A DNA stretch of 64,000 nucleotides from Ehrlichia muris AS145 (GTDB lineage Bacteria; Pseudomonadota; Alphaproteobacteria; Rickettsiales; Anaplasmataceae), in assembly GCF_000508225.1 (NCBI RefSeq), contig NC_023063.1, positions 372,001 to 436,000 of the forward strand, written 5' to 3'. The number at the start of each line of letters is the position of its first letter. Within the stretch, counting starts at the first letter, position 1. This document shows, in pieces, positions 19,528 through 28,442 of this stretch. The translations under genes were made by a program, and so were the position numbers. The notes under the pieces are model-generated. The model saw nothing but the letters and a program-made list of their open reading frames with translations, was not told where the DNA came from and searched no databases.

Positions 19528-22500
19528 TTTTTCTTGCAAGCTATTTTGTTTGAGTCTTTCATCTAAGAATTTGAAATCTACGTAATTTGCATACTGGTCT
19601 TGATTATTACAACTATATACAAAACTTTCCTGCTTTGTTATTGGATCTATATGTTTTTGTAAACATTGAGCACATATTTCTTTCATCATACACTGCATGG
19701 GAGAATTAATGGAAGCTATAACTTTAATCTCTTTTTTAAAAAGAATACGTAATTGATTGAATATAGCATGTGATACTGCATCCATCATATGGCTTGAACC
19801 AATGATAATAATTCGATCTACAGAATCTAAAGGTATGTCAGTATCTTTTGACAAATGATTGTTATATTGAATTATGCCATCAATTATATTTCCGTGATAA
19901 GATTTATCGTGTGTTCTTCTTGGTTCAATCATTTTTTCATCGCAACACCATACTACAGTATTTGATGATTCTTCTATAGATGATGGTTCAAATACATCTT
20001 CTACTTTTTTATATCCTGCAAAATATAAAACTTTACAGTTATTTGATAATAATGCTTTGCCTATTGAGAATAATACAGCATTGCCTACTCCTCCACCTAT
20101 TAAGATTATGTTTTGGTTGTGAGGAATTTCTGTTGGGGTTCCAGTAGGGCCCATAAAAATAATAGGTTCGTTTTTTTTAAGATAATTACATAAGTGGCTA
20201 GATCCTCCTATATTCAATACTATAGTTGATATTAATCCTTTCTTCTTATCTACAGAAACTCCTGTTAATGCTAGGCTTTCCATTGCTAATTGTGTATTTT
20301 CTATACTTAAGCTGTTACATTCAAAATTTTGTAATCTGTAGAATTGTCCAGGTTTAAAATTGGCTGCTGCAAGAGGAGCTAAAATAGTAAGTTTAGTGAT
20401 AGTTTTTGTAATATGTTCTATGTTTACTATATATGCTTTTAGCTTGTGGTTTAGTTTTTTTAATAATTGAGTCTCTTTTGTTGGTGAGCATTGTTTTAAT
20501 ATCTGTGTTATAATTGGATATCCATTTTTAGCACTTGCCATTGCTTTAACTACACTGCCTCTATATGGCAAATGTAGATCTCCGAAAATACTAATTTTTT
20601 TATCAGGTGATATAAATATGCTATCTTTTTTTGTAAATTTTGGAGATGCAGTTATTATTGTGCTGTTGCCTTGTAAATCAAAGGTATGGGTGAAATCTTG
20701 ACCTAATGCATAAAATTGTTGATTTTCTTTTATGCTAATTAAGTTTGGTTTAGTCCCTGCTGCAATTATGATGGTTTTTGTAGGTAGGGTTTTTTTGTTA
20801 TTGTATTGATCAATCAATATAATATTACTTATGTGATTGTACTGATCAGTTATCATTTTATATGGTTGTAGATTTTCTATAAAATATATTCCTTCTGATA
20901 ATGCATTGTTTATTTCATCACTATTTAATTTATAACTTGGAGCATCTAACAACTGATTTCTATAAACAATAGTAACTCCTCCCCATAATTGTAGTAGCTC
21001 GATAATTTTTTCTTCTCTATTTTCTGCTTTAGCTAATGTTTTTTCTTTTCTGATTTGAATTGCATGGCTTAAAAATTCATTTGCAATAATTTTTTCTTCT
21101 TCTGTCCAATTTGTTTCTATGTGTGATTTGCCATAGATTTTTGTCAATGCTTCGTATCTTGTGAGGAATTTTTCTACTTGTAATGGATAGTACGCAAGAG
21201 CTTCTGTTGCTGCGTCTATTGCTGTTAATCCTCCACCTATGATGATGACAGGCAATCTAATTTGTAAATTTGCAATTGAATTTGTTCTTGCAGCTCCAGT
21301 CAGTTGTAGTGACATTAAAAAATCTGATGCCATGCGTACTCCTCGGGCCAAAGAATTATGTACATTGATTATATTTGGGCTACCAGATCCTGTTGCAAGA
21401 GCAATATGATGAAACCCCATTTCAAAAGCATGTTCTATTGTTAATGTACTACCAAATCTTATTCCTCCATACATTGCAAAATTTTTTCTTCTCTCTAGTA
21501 TCAGCCTTGCTATTTTTAGATAATTTTTGTTCCATCTTGCAGTAATACCATATTCAGATACTCCTCCAAATCCATAAGGTATACGTTCGTTTAGATTTTC
21601 GTATAATTCTGCTTGTACATTTTTGATTAATTTAAATTCTGTTTTTTCTCCAAATTGAGTAACTCCGGAAATATGTTGTGGTAAAGGTTCAATTTTTAAT
21701 CCGTCTATTGCAACAACAGTATGTCCATCATTTAGAAGATGATGTGATAGGTTAATTCCTGCTGGACCTAGCCCTATGACTAGTACATTTTTATTTGTAT
21801 GTACTTGAGGGAATGGTCGTTCAAAATTTATAGGATTCCACCTGGTGAGTAATGAGTATATTTCAAATCCATAACTTAGAGTGAGGACATTGTTGACAAT
21901 TTGAGTTTCAATCATTGGTATATTTACAGGATCTTGTTTTTGATAAATGCACGATTTAGTACAGTCATTACAAATATGATATCCTGTTAAAACACATAAC
22001 GGATTATCAATCATAGCAATTGCTAATGCTGCTATGGGGTACCCTTGAGATTTTACTAAATTCATTTCTGATATTTTTTCTTCTAAAGGGCAACCATGTA
22101 ACTCTATGGATAATGTTGACTTTTTAAATGCATTGTTGGTTTCTAATAATCCTTTTGAACAACTGTCTTTATTTTGTTTGTGGCAAAAAATACAATAATG
22201 ACAGTTATTTAAGGCTTGATATAAGGTAGGTTCTTTATGTGTGAGGTTAAAGCCATATCTGCGTTTGAGACGCTCTGATGTCATTACAGTTGTATTGTTG
22301 TTGATAATTTTTGTTGTTGTAGGAACTAAATTGTTAAAATCTATTTTGTTTGGTACATTGAATAAAATACTATCTGATTTTGAATGTACCATATATGCAG
22401 CGTATTTAGCTGTAATGTCTAGGTTTTCTGAATATTTTTCTTGATCTTCAAGCCATAGTAATACTTGTTGAACAAATTCTTTCTCTTGAATAGGCAGTTT

Positions 22501-22872
22501 AAATATTTGGCTAATTTTCTGTATTATTTCTGATATGTCTAAATTGTTAATGTTTGGATATTTCTTAAGAGCATAACGTTGTATAAATAATCTTTTACAT
22601 TTATATATTTCTGAAAATTCTTTGTGTGCATTTTGTTGTGTTACTACCTCGTTTTCAATTCCAAATAATTTTGTTATGAAATTCTCAACTACATATGAAA
22701 GGTCTATAATACATGATGTATTGTCAGATTTAATATCTTTCTTGCGTTCTTTAATTAATATGTTGTGTAGATCTTGGTTATTAGACTGTAGATATGATAG
22801 AAATAGATTGTCTAATTTGACTAAACCTTCCCTGGTATATAAATTTTGTACAGTAAGTTCGAATTCTAACAT
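19486..22872 (-). CDS. Fused glutamate-synthase-beta-like / ferredoxin-NADP reductase-like flavoprotein
   Basis: About 1128 residues. Residues 1-215 are a helical region I do not recognise. Residues 224-308 carry a GltD-type double Fe-S cluster pattern (CHYCIFC, C238, HGCPLEE, CNDCTKSC). Then come an FAD site (VLVIGLGPAGINL, about 363-375) and an NAD(P)H site (VIIIGGGLTAIDAA). The last third is a ferredoxin-reductase-like module with KPGQFYRLQNF, NIILIGGGVGNAVLF, IIIIGSSHMMDAV and a Cys-rich end (MQCMMKEICAQC...YSC) like PyrK/NfnA. The domain order resembles the two subunits of NfnAB/SudAB joined in one chain. Substrates are unknown. The ATG at 22872 (MLEFELTVQNLY) is preferred over 23040, whose extra 56 residues are low-complexity. 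Confidence 0.82.
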   Translation of the reverse strand: MLEFELTVQNLYTREGLVKLDNLFLSYLQSNNQDLHNILIKERKKDIKSDNTSCIIDLSYVVENFITKLFGIENEVVTQQNAHKEFSEIYKCKRLFIQRYALKKYPNINNLDISEIIQKISQIFKLPIQEKEFVQQVLLWLEDQEKYSENLDITAKYAAYMVHSKSDSILFNVPNKIDFNNLVPTTTKIINNNTTVMTSERLKRRYGFNLTHKEPTLYQALNNCHYCIFCHKQNKDSCSKGLLETNNAFKKSTLSIELHGCPLEEKISEMNLVKSQGYPIAALAIAMIDNPLCVLTGYHICNDCTKSCIYQKQDPVNIPMIETQIVNNVLTLSYGFEIYSLLTRWNPINFERPFPQVHTNKNVLVIGLGPAGINLSHHLLNDGHTVVAIDGLKIEPLPQHISGVTQFGEKTEFKLIKNVQAELYENLNERIPYGFGGVSEYGITARWNKNYLKIARLILERRKNFAMYGGIRFGSTLTIEHAFEMGFHHIALATGSGSPNIINVHNSLARGVRMASDFLMSLQLTGAARTNSIANLQIRLPVIIIGGGLTAIDAATEALAYYPLQVEKFLTRYEALTKIYGKSHIETNWTEEEKIIANEFLSHAIQIRKEKTLAKAENREEKIIELLQLWGGVTIVYRNQLLDAPSYKLNSDEINNALSEGIYFIENLQPYKMITDQYNHISNIILIDQYNNKKTLPTKTIIIAAGTKPNLISIKENQQFYALGQDFTHTFDLQGNSTIITASPKFTKKDSIFISPDKKISIFGDLHLPYRGSVVKAMASAKNGYPIITQILKQCSPTKETQLLKKLNHKLKAYIVNIEHITKTITKLTILAPLAAANFKPGQFYRLQNFECNSLSIENTQLAMESLALTGVSVDKKKGLISTIVLNIGGSSHLCNYLKKNEPIIFMGPTGTPTEIPHNQNIILIGGGVGNAVLFSIGKALLSNNCKVLYFAGYKKVEDVFEPSSIEESSNTVVWCCDEKMIEPRRTHDKSYHGNIIDGIIQYNNHLSKDTDIPLDSVDRIIIIGSSHMMDAVSHAIFNQLRILFKKEIKVIASINSPMQCMMKEICAQCLQKHIDPITKQESFVYSCNNQDQYANYVDFKFLDERLKQNSLQEKCTKQWIDYCLHKL

Positions 22873-23364
22873 AATTTTTTTTATAAAGAGTGTAACATAT
22901 TGGTTGAAATATGATAATTTTATATTATAAGTGTTGAAAGTTGTAGTTTCAGTTCTATTTTTAAACACTAAAATTATGACATGATAAATCATGTTTACTA
23001 TAATTGATATATTAGGAATATATATCATTGATATATTCATTGTAATTATAAAATTATTAGTATTAAAGAATTGCTGTTAGTATACATAATAATTTACTAT
23101 ATGTGTTCATTCTAAATCTTTCTAAGCTTATTTTATTTTTTATTTATATGATGGTTATATATTCTAGTCATTGGTAAGATGTTGTATATAAAATCTTAAT
23201 AAAAATTGGTATGAACTTATACTAAATGATTAATTAAAGGTCTTTGTTATATAGTTGATAACAGGATATATTTATGAGTAAAGTTACTATAAGTGTTTAT
23301 TTTTCTTGAATTACTTATACTTTAAGAATAAAATTTCGAAGTTGTAGTTTTTTGTTTGTGAAAG
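22873..23364. other. Divergent spacer flavoprotein-efp
   Basis: About 490 bases between divergent genes. It must hold both promoters. No gene and no confident promoter match. The 56-codon extension of the flavoprotein frame into this region looks noncoding. Confidence 0.45.
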
Positions 23365-23931
23365 ATGGCAGAAAGAGGGAGTGATATTAGGCCTGGGCAT
23401 ATATTAGAACATAATAATGCTTTGTATTTAGTTGTAAAAGTTATGCATACTCAGCCAGGTAAAGGTGGAGCCTATATACAAGCTGAAATGAAAAATTTAA
23501 AAACTGGTACTAAACAGCATGAAAGGTTTCGTGCAGATGGAGATATAAAGCGTGCTATTGTTGATGAATCTGATTATCAGTATATCTATGGTGATGGTTC
23601 AATGATTACTATCATGCACCTTAAGACTTATGAACAGCTTACAATTAGTAAAGATGTATTAGGTGATAAGAGTGTATATTTGAAGGATAATATTATTATT
23701 ACTTTAGTGTTCTATAATGGAGAAATAATATCTGCTAAGGTGCCAGATTATGTAACTCTTCAAGTAGTTGAAACCGAAGCTGTCATTAAAGGGCAGACAG
23801 TTTCTTCTTCTGCTTATAAAGTAGCAATGTTAGAAAATAATCAGCGTATTAGCGTTCCTACATTTATTAAGCCTGGAGATAAAATAGTTGTATATACTCC
23901 AGATGATAGCTATTATGAGCGAGCAAAGTGA
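23365..23931 (+). CDS. efp: Translation elongation factor P
   Basis: 188 residues, the standard three-domain length. EF-P binds between the P and E sites and rescues ribosomes stalled at proline runs. The loop that carries the modifiable lysine is TQPGKGGAY, with Lys at residue 33. Other blocks are KTGTKQHERFRADGDI, VPDYVTLQVVETEA and FIKPGDKIVVYTPDDSYYERAK at the C-terminus (shown in part). GAAAG lies just before the ATG. The suhB-like gene follows 195 bases later on the same strand. This efp-suhB order is, to my recollection, common in alphaproteobacteria. Confidence 0.97.
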   Translation: MAERGSDIRPGHILEHNNALYLVVKVMHTQPGKGGAYIQAEMKNLKTGTKQHERFRADGDIKRAIVDESDYQYIYGDGSMITIMHLKTYEQLTISKDVLGDKSVYLKDNIIITLVFYNGEIISAKVPDYVTLQVVETEAVIKGQTVSSSAYKVAMLENNQRISVPTFIKPGDKIVVYTPDDSYYERAK

Positions 23932-24126
23932 TAATGTTAAGTTAATTTAGTGTTTGTATTCTTGTAGAAGGGTATGTTGTACAACATATACTGGATTAGT
24001 TCTATTCTTTGTGCATGTCTGTGAAGATATTGTAAATAAAAATGTATCTGACTGTTTATTAAGTTCTATTTATCTGTTGAATAGCTACTTAAGTTATAGA
24101 GTCGTATTAAAAATAAGGAGTTGTAA

Positions 24127-24891
24127 ATGTCTGTAATTTTTTCTTCTATTACTAATATTATGTTAAAGTCAGTGAGACAATCATCTAAGGCTTTAATTAG
24201 AGATTTTAGTGAAATCCGGTATATGCAATCTTCTTATACTGCTGCAAGTAATTTTACTCGAGCTGCTTATTTGAGATCGAAAAAAATTATTACTGATGGA
24301 TTATACAGTTATCGACAAGACTATGGAATTGTATTTGATGATACTAGAAATATATCTGATGTTGGAGAAAATTTTTGGTTTGTTAACCCAATAGATAGTA
24401 GAACTAATTTTATAAATTATTTGCCTTATTTTGCTACATTAATTGCTTTTTTTCGTCAGGGGGAGCCTGTTGCTGCGATAATTGATGCTCCAATACTGAA
24501 AGAAACTTTTTACGTAGAAAAAGGGGTAGGTGCTTTTTCAGAGAATGTGCAATCTCGTTATATAAAAATGCATGTGGGAAATAAACAGAGTATAAGTAGG
24601 GTTGTAATTGATTTTGTTATTACACATCTTAGTGTTGGTGTGATTGATAGTCAGCTTAATTCTCAGGCTGTTATAATACGTGCTATGGGTTCTATGGCTT
24701 TGGGGTTTTCTTATTTGTGTTCAGCATCTTATGATGCCTTAATTTATTCTAATATTAATAAGTATCAAGCTGCTGTAGGTAAGTTATTTATTGAGGAAAG
24801 TAAAGGTAAAATTGTATGTGATAACGATTTGTTTATAGCTAGTAATTTTACCTTATGTGATTATTTGAGAAAGAAGTTTAACAATGAGTAA
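24127..24891 (+). CDS. suhB: Inositol monophosphatase (SuhB) family protein, catalytic residues altered
   Basis: 254 residues with the full fold of the family. It shows YFATLIAFFRQGEPVAAIIDAP and FYVEKGVGAFSEN-like segments (seen in parts) and an N-terminal region with AASNFTRAA. The metal-site motifs are degenerate. The DPIDGT motif reads NPIDSRTNF, so the first Asp is Asn and the Gly-Thr is Ser-Arg. The GEE site reads FDDT. The WDxAAG site reads YQAAVG, replacing the Asp ligand by Gln. It may therefore have no phosphatase activity and instead act as a binding or regulatory protein, as SuhB does in rRNA transcription in E. coli. GGAG lies about 8 bases before the ATG. Confidence 0.85.
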   Translation: MSVIFSSITNIMLKSVRQSSKALIRDFSEIRYMQSSYTAASNFTRAAYLRSKKIITDGLYSYRQDYGIVFDDTRNISDVGENFWFVNPIDSRTNFINYLPYFATLIAFFRQGEPVAAIIDAPILKETFYVEKGVGAFSENVQSRYIKMHVGNKQSISRVVIDFVITHLSVGVIDSQLNSQAVIIRAMGSMALGFSYLCSASYDALIYSNINKYQAAVGKLFIEESKGKIVCDNDLFIASNFTLCDYLRKKFNNE

Positions 24892-25411
24892 GTAAAGTTA
24901 TAAATTTAGTATTAGGTATTCTATGTTGTTTTTTTAGGATAGTTTTTATTGTAATGCAGAAAAATTTATTCATAATCTGCTTAATAAGTTAAACATTTAC
25001 TTGTTTTACAGAGTGTAGTATTAGTTCAGTGTGCTATATATTAAGGTCCTATATTAATAAATGCAGAAGGAATTCTGTATTATTGCAATATGTTTTTTGG
25101 TAGAGGTTATTGTATTATCATGTGATTAATTTATAAATCAATTGTACTTTATCATGATTTTTGAGTAGTAGAATGATAGAAGTTGATAAGTGATCTCTAT
25201 GTTTTAGGTTGGGAGTTTATAGAAAGTCAGTTATTATTTTATGTGCTATTTTTAAAAAGCTTGGATAACAATGAGTAAATGCTGTATAGAAAACATGATT
25301 CTGAATTGTAGAAACTAGTAGATGTATGCAAAAGTGTATGTTTAGTTTGAGTGTAGATTTTGTTAAGAGTTTGTGGTTCTTTTATATGCTGTTTTAAAAA
25401 CTTGGGTAATG
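24892..25411. other. Spacer suhB-rluC with degenerate duplicate of the rluC start
   Basis: 520 bases without an intact gene. The stretch from about 25165 to 25310 resembles the 25310-25450 stretch that contains the rluC start, offset 141 bases. It contains its own ATG (25271) followed by a frame that stops after about 15 codons. Confidence 0.6.
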
Positions 25412-25450
25412 ATGGATAAATATTATACTGTACAAGAAGATGATCAGAAT
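25165..25450 (+). repeat. Degenerate tandem duplication at the 5' end of rluC
   Basis: TTTAAAAAGCTTGG...ATGAGTAAATGCTGTAT (from about 25250) aligns with GTTTTAAAAACTTGGG...ATGGATAAATATTATAC (from about 25391), with the two ATGs at 25271 and 25412. Upstream parts also align with small gaps. Identity is roughly 70 percent. The first copy encodes only MSKCCIENMILNC-like residues before a stop, so it is a relic. Confidence 0.62.
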
Positions 25451-26332
25451 ATAAGAATAGATAAGTTTATTAGAAGAGAATTAAAAATCCCTCAGTCTTT
25501 GGTTGAGAAGTTTTTACGTAAAGGTATTATATTACTTGATAATATGAAGGTAAAATCTGATACAAGGATTAATGTTGGAAGTGTAATTTATATAAAATAT
25601 AATGGGGTTATCTGTGAAAAGAAACACAGTAAAAAGGTTTCTGAGTCTGATAGTGATTTTCTAGTTAATTTGATTCGTAATGATATTTTATATAAAGATG
25701 ATGATGTATTGGTGATTAATAAGCCTACTGGCATTTCTGTTCAAGGTGGTACTAAGGTTAAAGTTAGTATTAGTGATATTGTAGATAAAATTATAGATGG
25801 AGAATCTATGAAAATTGTTCATAGATTGGATAAGGATACTAGTGGTGTTTTGATATTAGCTCGTAATGCAAGAGTATCCAGATTAATTATGCAAGAATTT
25901 AAGAATAGAAGGGTAAGAAAGAAATATTTAGCATTGACCCAAGGTATTCCAGAGAATGATATTGGTCAGATCAATCATTCTATTATTAAAAGCAAACATA
26001 CTCTTCCTTTAGAAAAAATTGATAACTCATGTTTACAAGAAGCTATTACTTCATTTTCTGTCTTGAAGAAGTTACCTTATGATGTTGGATTGCTTGAATT
26101 GAAGCCTATTACTGGAAGAAAACATCAAATTAGGATACATTTATCACAAATTGGGTGTTCTATTATTGGTGATAAGAAATACGGGAAATTTTGTAAACAT
26201 GTATTAAATGATCATTTACAATTACATGCATATTCTTTATCAATTAACATAGGGACTAAAGAGTTAACATTTACTGCTCCTATCCCATCTTATATGGAAG
26301 ATACAATTATGTATTTAGAGAAATTGTTATAG
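25412..26332 (+). CDS. rluC: Ribosomal large subunit pseudouridine synthase (RluC type)
   Basis: 306 residues. An N-terminal S4-like RNA-binding domain (IRIDKFIRREL to about residue 75) is followed by the RluA-family catalytic domain. That domain has the active-site block HRLDKDTSGVLILAR, containing the nucleophilic Asp, and ITGRKHQIRIHLSQIG plus LQLHAYSL. Such enzymes isomerise selected uridines of 23S rRNA. The RluC versus RluD assignment is by overall resemblance only. Adjacent ATGs at 25409 and 25412 are both possible, and the much earlier start at 25373 has no conserved residues. Confidence 0.9.
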   Translation: MDKYYTVQEDDQNIRIDKFIRRELKIPQSLVEKFLRKGIILLDNMKVKSDTRINVGSVIYIKYNGVICEKKHSKKVSESDSDFLVNLIRNDILYKDDDVLVINKPTGISVQGGTKVKVSISDIVDKIIDGESMKIVHRLDKDTSGVLILARNARVSRLIMQEFKNRRVRKKYLALTQGIPENDIGQINHSIIKSKHTLPLEKIDNSCLQEAITSFSVLKKLPYDVGLLELKPITGRKHQIRIHLSQIGCSIIGDKKYGKFCKHVLNDHLQLHAYSLSINIGTKELTFTAPIPSYMEDTIMYLEKLL

Positions 26333-26763
26333 TTGTTATGAGTAGAAGTGTAAAACTTATATGTTAAAAGCATTGTATTTAAAATTCATGATATCTACTT
26401 GTAGTTACTGTAAGGGTTATATAAATAGTATATTCGGTTGTTGCTAAATGTAAGCTCTAAAGTGTAGTGTATTTATTAAATTACAAATGAAATTTAGACC
26501 TAATCTAATTCTTTCAAATTAAAACTGTAATTGGATAATATATATTTAAGAATAAAAAGTACTTTCATAGTGGTATATAGAAGTTTTCTATTGGGTGATA
26601 CTATGTTATATAAAGCATTTTTAAGGTCTTATATTTTATTCATAGTTTGAAAATTAATAAAATTTATAAGATGTAGGTTTCAGAATATCATAGAATATTC
26701 GTATACTTTATAAATTACAACTGATCTAGGGAGTACAAAAATATAATAAGCATTTTGTTATAT
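26333..26763. other. Convergent spacer rluC-pleD
   Basis: 431 bases between converging genes. No gene and no clear hairpin terminator noticed. Confidence 0.45.
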
Positions 26764-28140
26764 TTATGATGAATACGTAATAACTTTGTTTCTTCCTGTG
26801 TTTTTTGCTTCATATAGGCACTTATCAGCTCTGTCTATCAATTGTTTTATGTTGTTAATGTCAGATTTCTGTACTTCGACTACACCAATACTAACAGTTT
26901 TGCTTATATCACCTATACTTGTTTTAAAAGGAGTTTGTTCTATTATAGTAAGAATTCGTGAGGCTACTTGTTCTGCTGTAGTAATTGTTGTATCTGGTAA
27001 TATTACAACAAATTCTTCTCCACCAAATCTTGCTAATAAATCTGTGATACGTATATTGTCTGATACTCGTTTTTTAAACTGTTGCAATAATTCGTCTCCA
27101 ACAGTATGTCCAAATGTATCGTTGACTTCTTTAAAATGATCAATATCTAGTATCATTAAAGATAAATTTTTACCCTTTTGTAGTAATTCGTTTACCATAT
27201 TATGAAAATGCATATCAAAATAGCGTCTATTATAGCATCCTGTTAGAGGGTCAGTTATAGCCATTGTCATGCTAGTATCTACATTGATTCTCAAAGCATC
27301 TTGGTATCTTTTCCTTTTTACTTGGACATTTACTCTTGCGATAAGTTCATTACTGTCTATAGGATTTGTAATATAATCATGAATTCCTATATCAAAAGCT
27401 TTACTTAATAACTTTGGATTTTCATGATCGTCTAGTAAAACTAGAATAGGAGTGTAACGTGTTTCAATTTTGTTGCGTAATTGTGAGCATAGTCTCAATC
27501 CGTCTCCAGAGAATTCTAAATCAATAATGATTAAATCATAATTTTGTATATTGCTTAAAGTTAATGCTTGGTCTATGTTATGTGAAACTACAGTTTGTTG
27601 AAAAGATTTTTGCAAAACGTGATTTATGTGTTCAGATCGGATAATATCTTCATCAACAATTAGGATACTAGCATCGTCAATTTTATTTGCATAGTCCATC
27701 ATGTTATTATGTAGCACGCTCATATCTGCGTTTGTTTTTCCTCTTAATCTTAATTCGTCTATAACCATCTTAAATCTTGTTAATGATCTAATTCGTGCAA
27801 ATAGAGCTGTGTCGTTTATAGGTTTTGTTAAGAAGTCATCTGCACCATAACTGAGGCCACTTACTCTATTGTCTGATGTATTATCAAGAGCTGTAACCAT
27901 TACTATTGGAATATATGTAGTTGCTGGATTGGATTTTAATCTCTTGCAGGTTTCATATCCATCCATTTCTGGCATCATAACATCTAATAGTATTATGTCT
28001 GGATGTTTTTCTTCAGCAATTTTTATTGCATCTATTCCATTTGTTGCTGTTAAAACATTATAATACTCACTTATGAGCTTAGCTTGCAGTAATTTTATAT
28101 TTGCAGGCAAGTCATCTACTATTAATACTTTTGCAGTCAT
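26764..28140 (-). CDS. pleD: PleD-type diguanylate cyclase response regulator
   Basis: 458 residues with two receiver domains and a GGDEF domain. Receiver 1 (about 1-120) is complete: D9-D10, phospho-acceptor D53 in LLDVMMPEMDG, and KP at 106-107. Receiver 2 (about 157-275) keeps an Asp (207) but has NP instead of KP, so it is probably an adaptor domain. The cyclase has the catalytic GGEEF (373-377) and an intact inhibitory RxxD site (RITD, 364-367) five residues before it. It makes cyclic di-GMP and is the partner of the PleC kinase in Ehrlichia. Its ATG overlaps the tatB stop by four bases, making it the last gene of gdh-tatB-pleD. Confidence 0.96.
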   Translation of the reverse strand: MTAKVLIVDDLPANIKLLQAKLISEYYNVLTATNGIDAIKIAEEKHPDIILLDVMMPEMDGYETCKRLKSNPATTYIPIVMVTALDNTSDNRVSGLSYGADDFLTKPINDTALFARIRSLTRFKMVIDELRLRGKTNADMSVLHNNMMDYANKIDDASILIVDEDIIRSEHINHVLQKSFQQTVVSHNIDQALTLSNIQNYDLIIIDLEFSGDGLRLCSQLRNKIETRYTPILVLLDDHENPKLLSKAFDIGIHDYITNPIDSNELIARVNVQVKRKRYQDALRINVDTSMTMAITDPLTGCYNRRYFDMHFHNMVNELLQKGKNLSLMILDIDHFKEVNDTFGHTVGDELLQQFKKRVSDNIRITDLLARFGGEEFVVILPDTTITTAEQVASRILTIIEQTPFKTSIGDISKTVSIGVVEVQKSDINNIKQLIDRADKCLYEAKNTGRNKVITYSS

Positions 28141-28442
28141 ATATCTTCTTTTTTATTTGGTATCTTTTTTATTTCATAGCTTTTATATATTTTTCCATCA
28201 TCTCCTACTATTTCTTTAATGGTAACATTATCATTTTGTTCTCCTGTACAATCTATGTAAACTTTATTAAAGTAACTAAGTATTTCACCTTTTACATCTA
28301 CAAATTTTTTATAATAAGCTCCTAGGTTTTTTGTTAAAAAAGGGAGTTTTTTTGGGTTAATTACTAAACATACTATTAAAATTATGACAATAATTTCCGA
28401 TATACCAACACTAAACACTATTTCAATTAATAAACATATCAA
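28137..28442 (-). CDS. tatB: Sec-independent translocase subunit TatB/TatA-like
   Basis: 101 residues with the Tat A/B plan. A short N-terminal segment leads into one membrane helix, GISEIIVIILIVCLVI (about 13-28). It is followed by the hinge NPKKLPFLTKNLGAY, where the family normally has G-P-x-x-L-P, and an amphipathic helix with Phe and Lys. The C-terminus is charged. TatB helps receive twin-arginine proteins at the inner membrane. Its start overlaps the 3' end of the glutamate dehydrogenase gene by 20 bases and its stop overlaps pleD, so the three form a tight unit. Assignment to TatB over TatA is by the longer tail only. Confidence 0.8.
   Translation of the reverse strand: MICLLIEIVFSVGISEIIVIILIVCLVINPKKLPFLTKNLGAYYKKFVDVKGEILSYFNKVYIDCTGEQNDNVTIKEIVGDDGKIYKSYEIKKIPNKKEDI

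Noticed and set aside
22873-23040. 56-codon N-terminal extension of the flavoprotein
   Set aside because: The extension is Ile/Asn/Tyr-rich and unlike the rest of the protein. MLEFELTVQNLY at 22872 looks like the true start.
23954-24136. 60-codon plus-strand frame between efp and suhB
   Set aside because: Cys/Leu/Tyr-rich chance frame that runs into the suhB start. No motif or ribosome-binding site.
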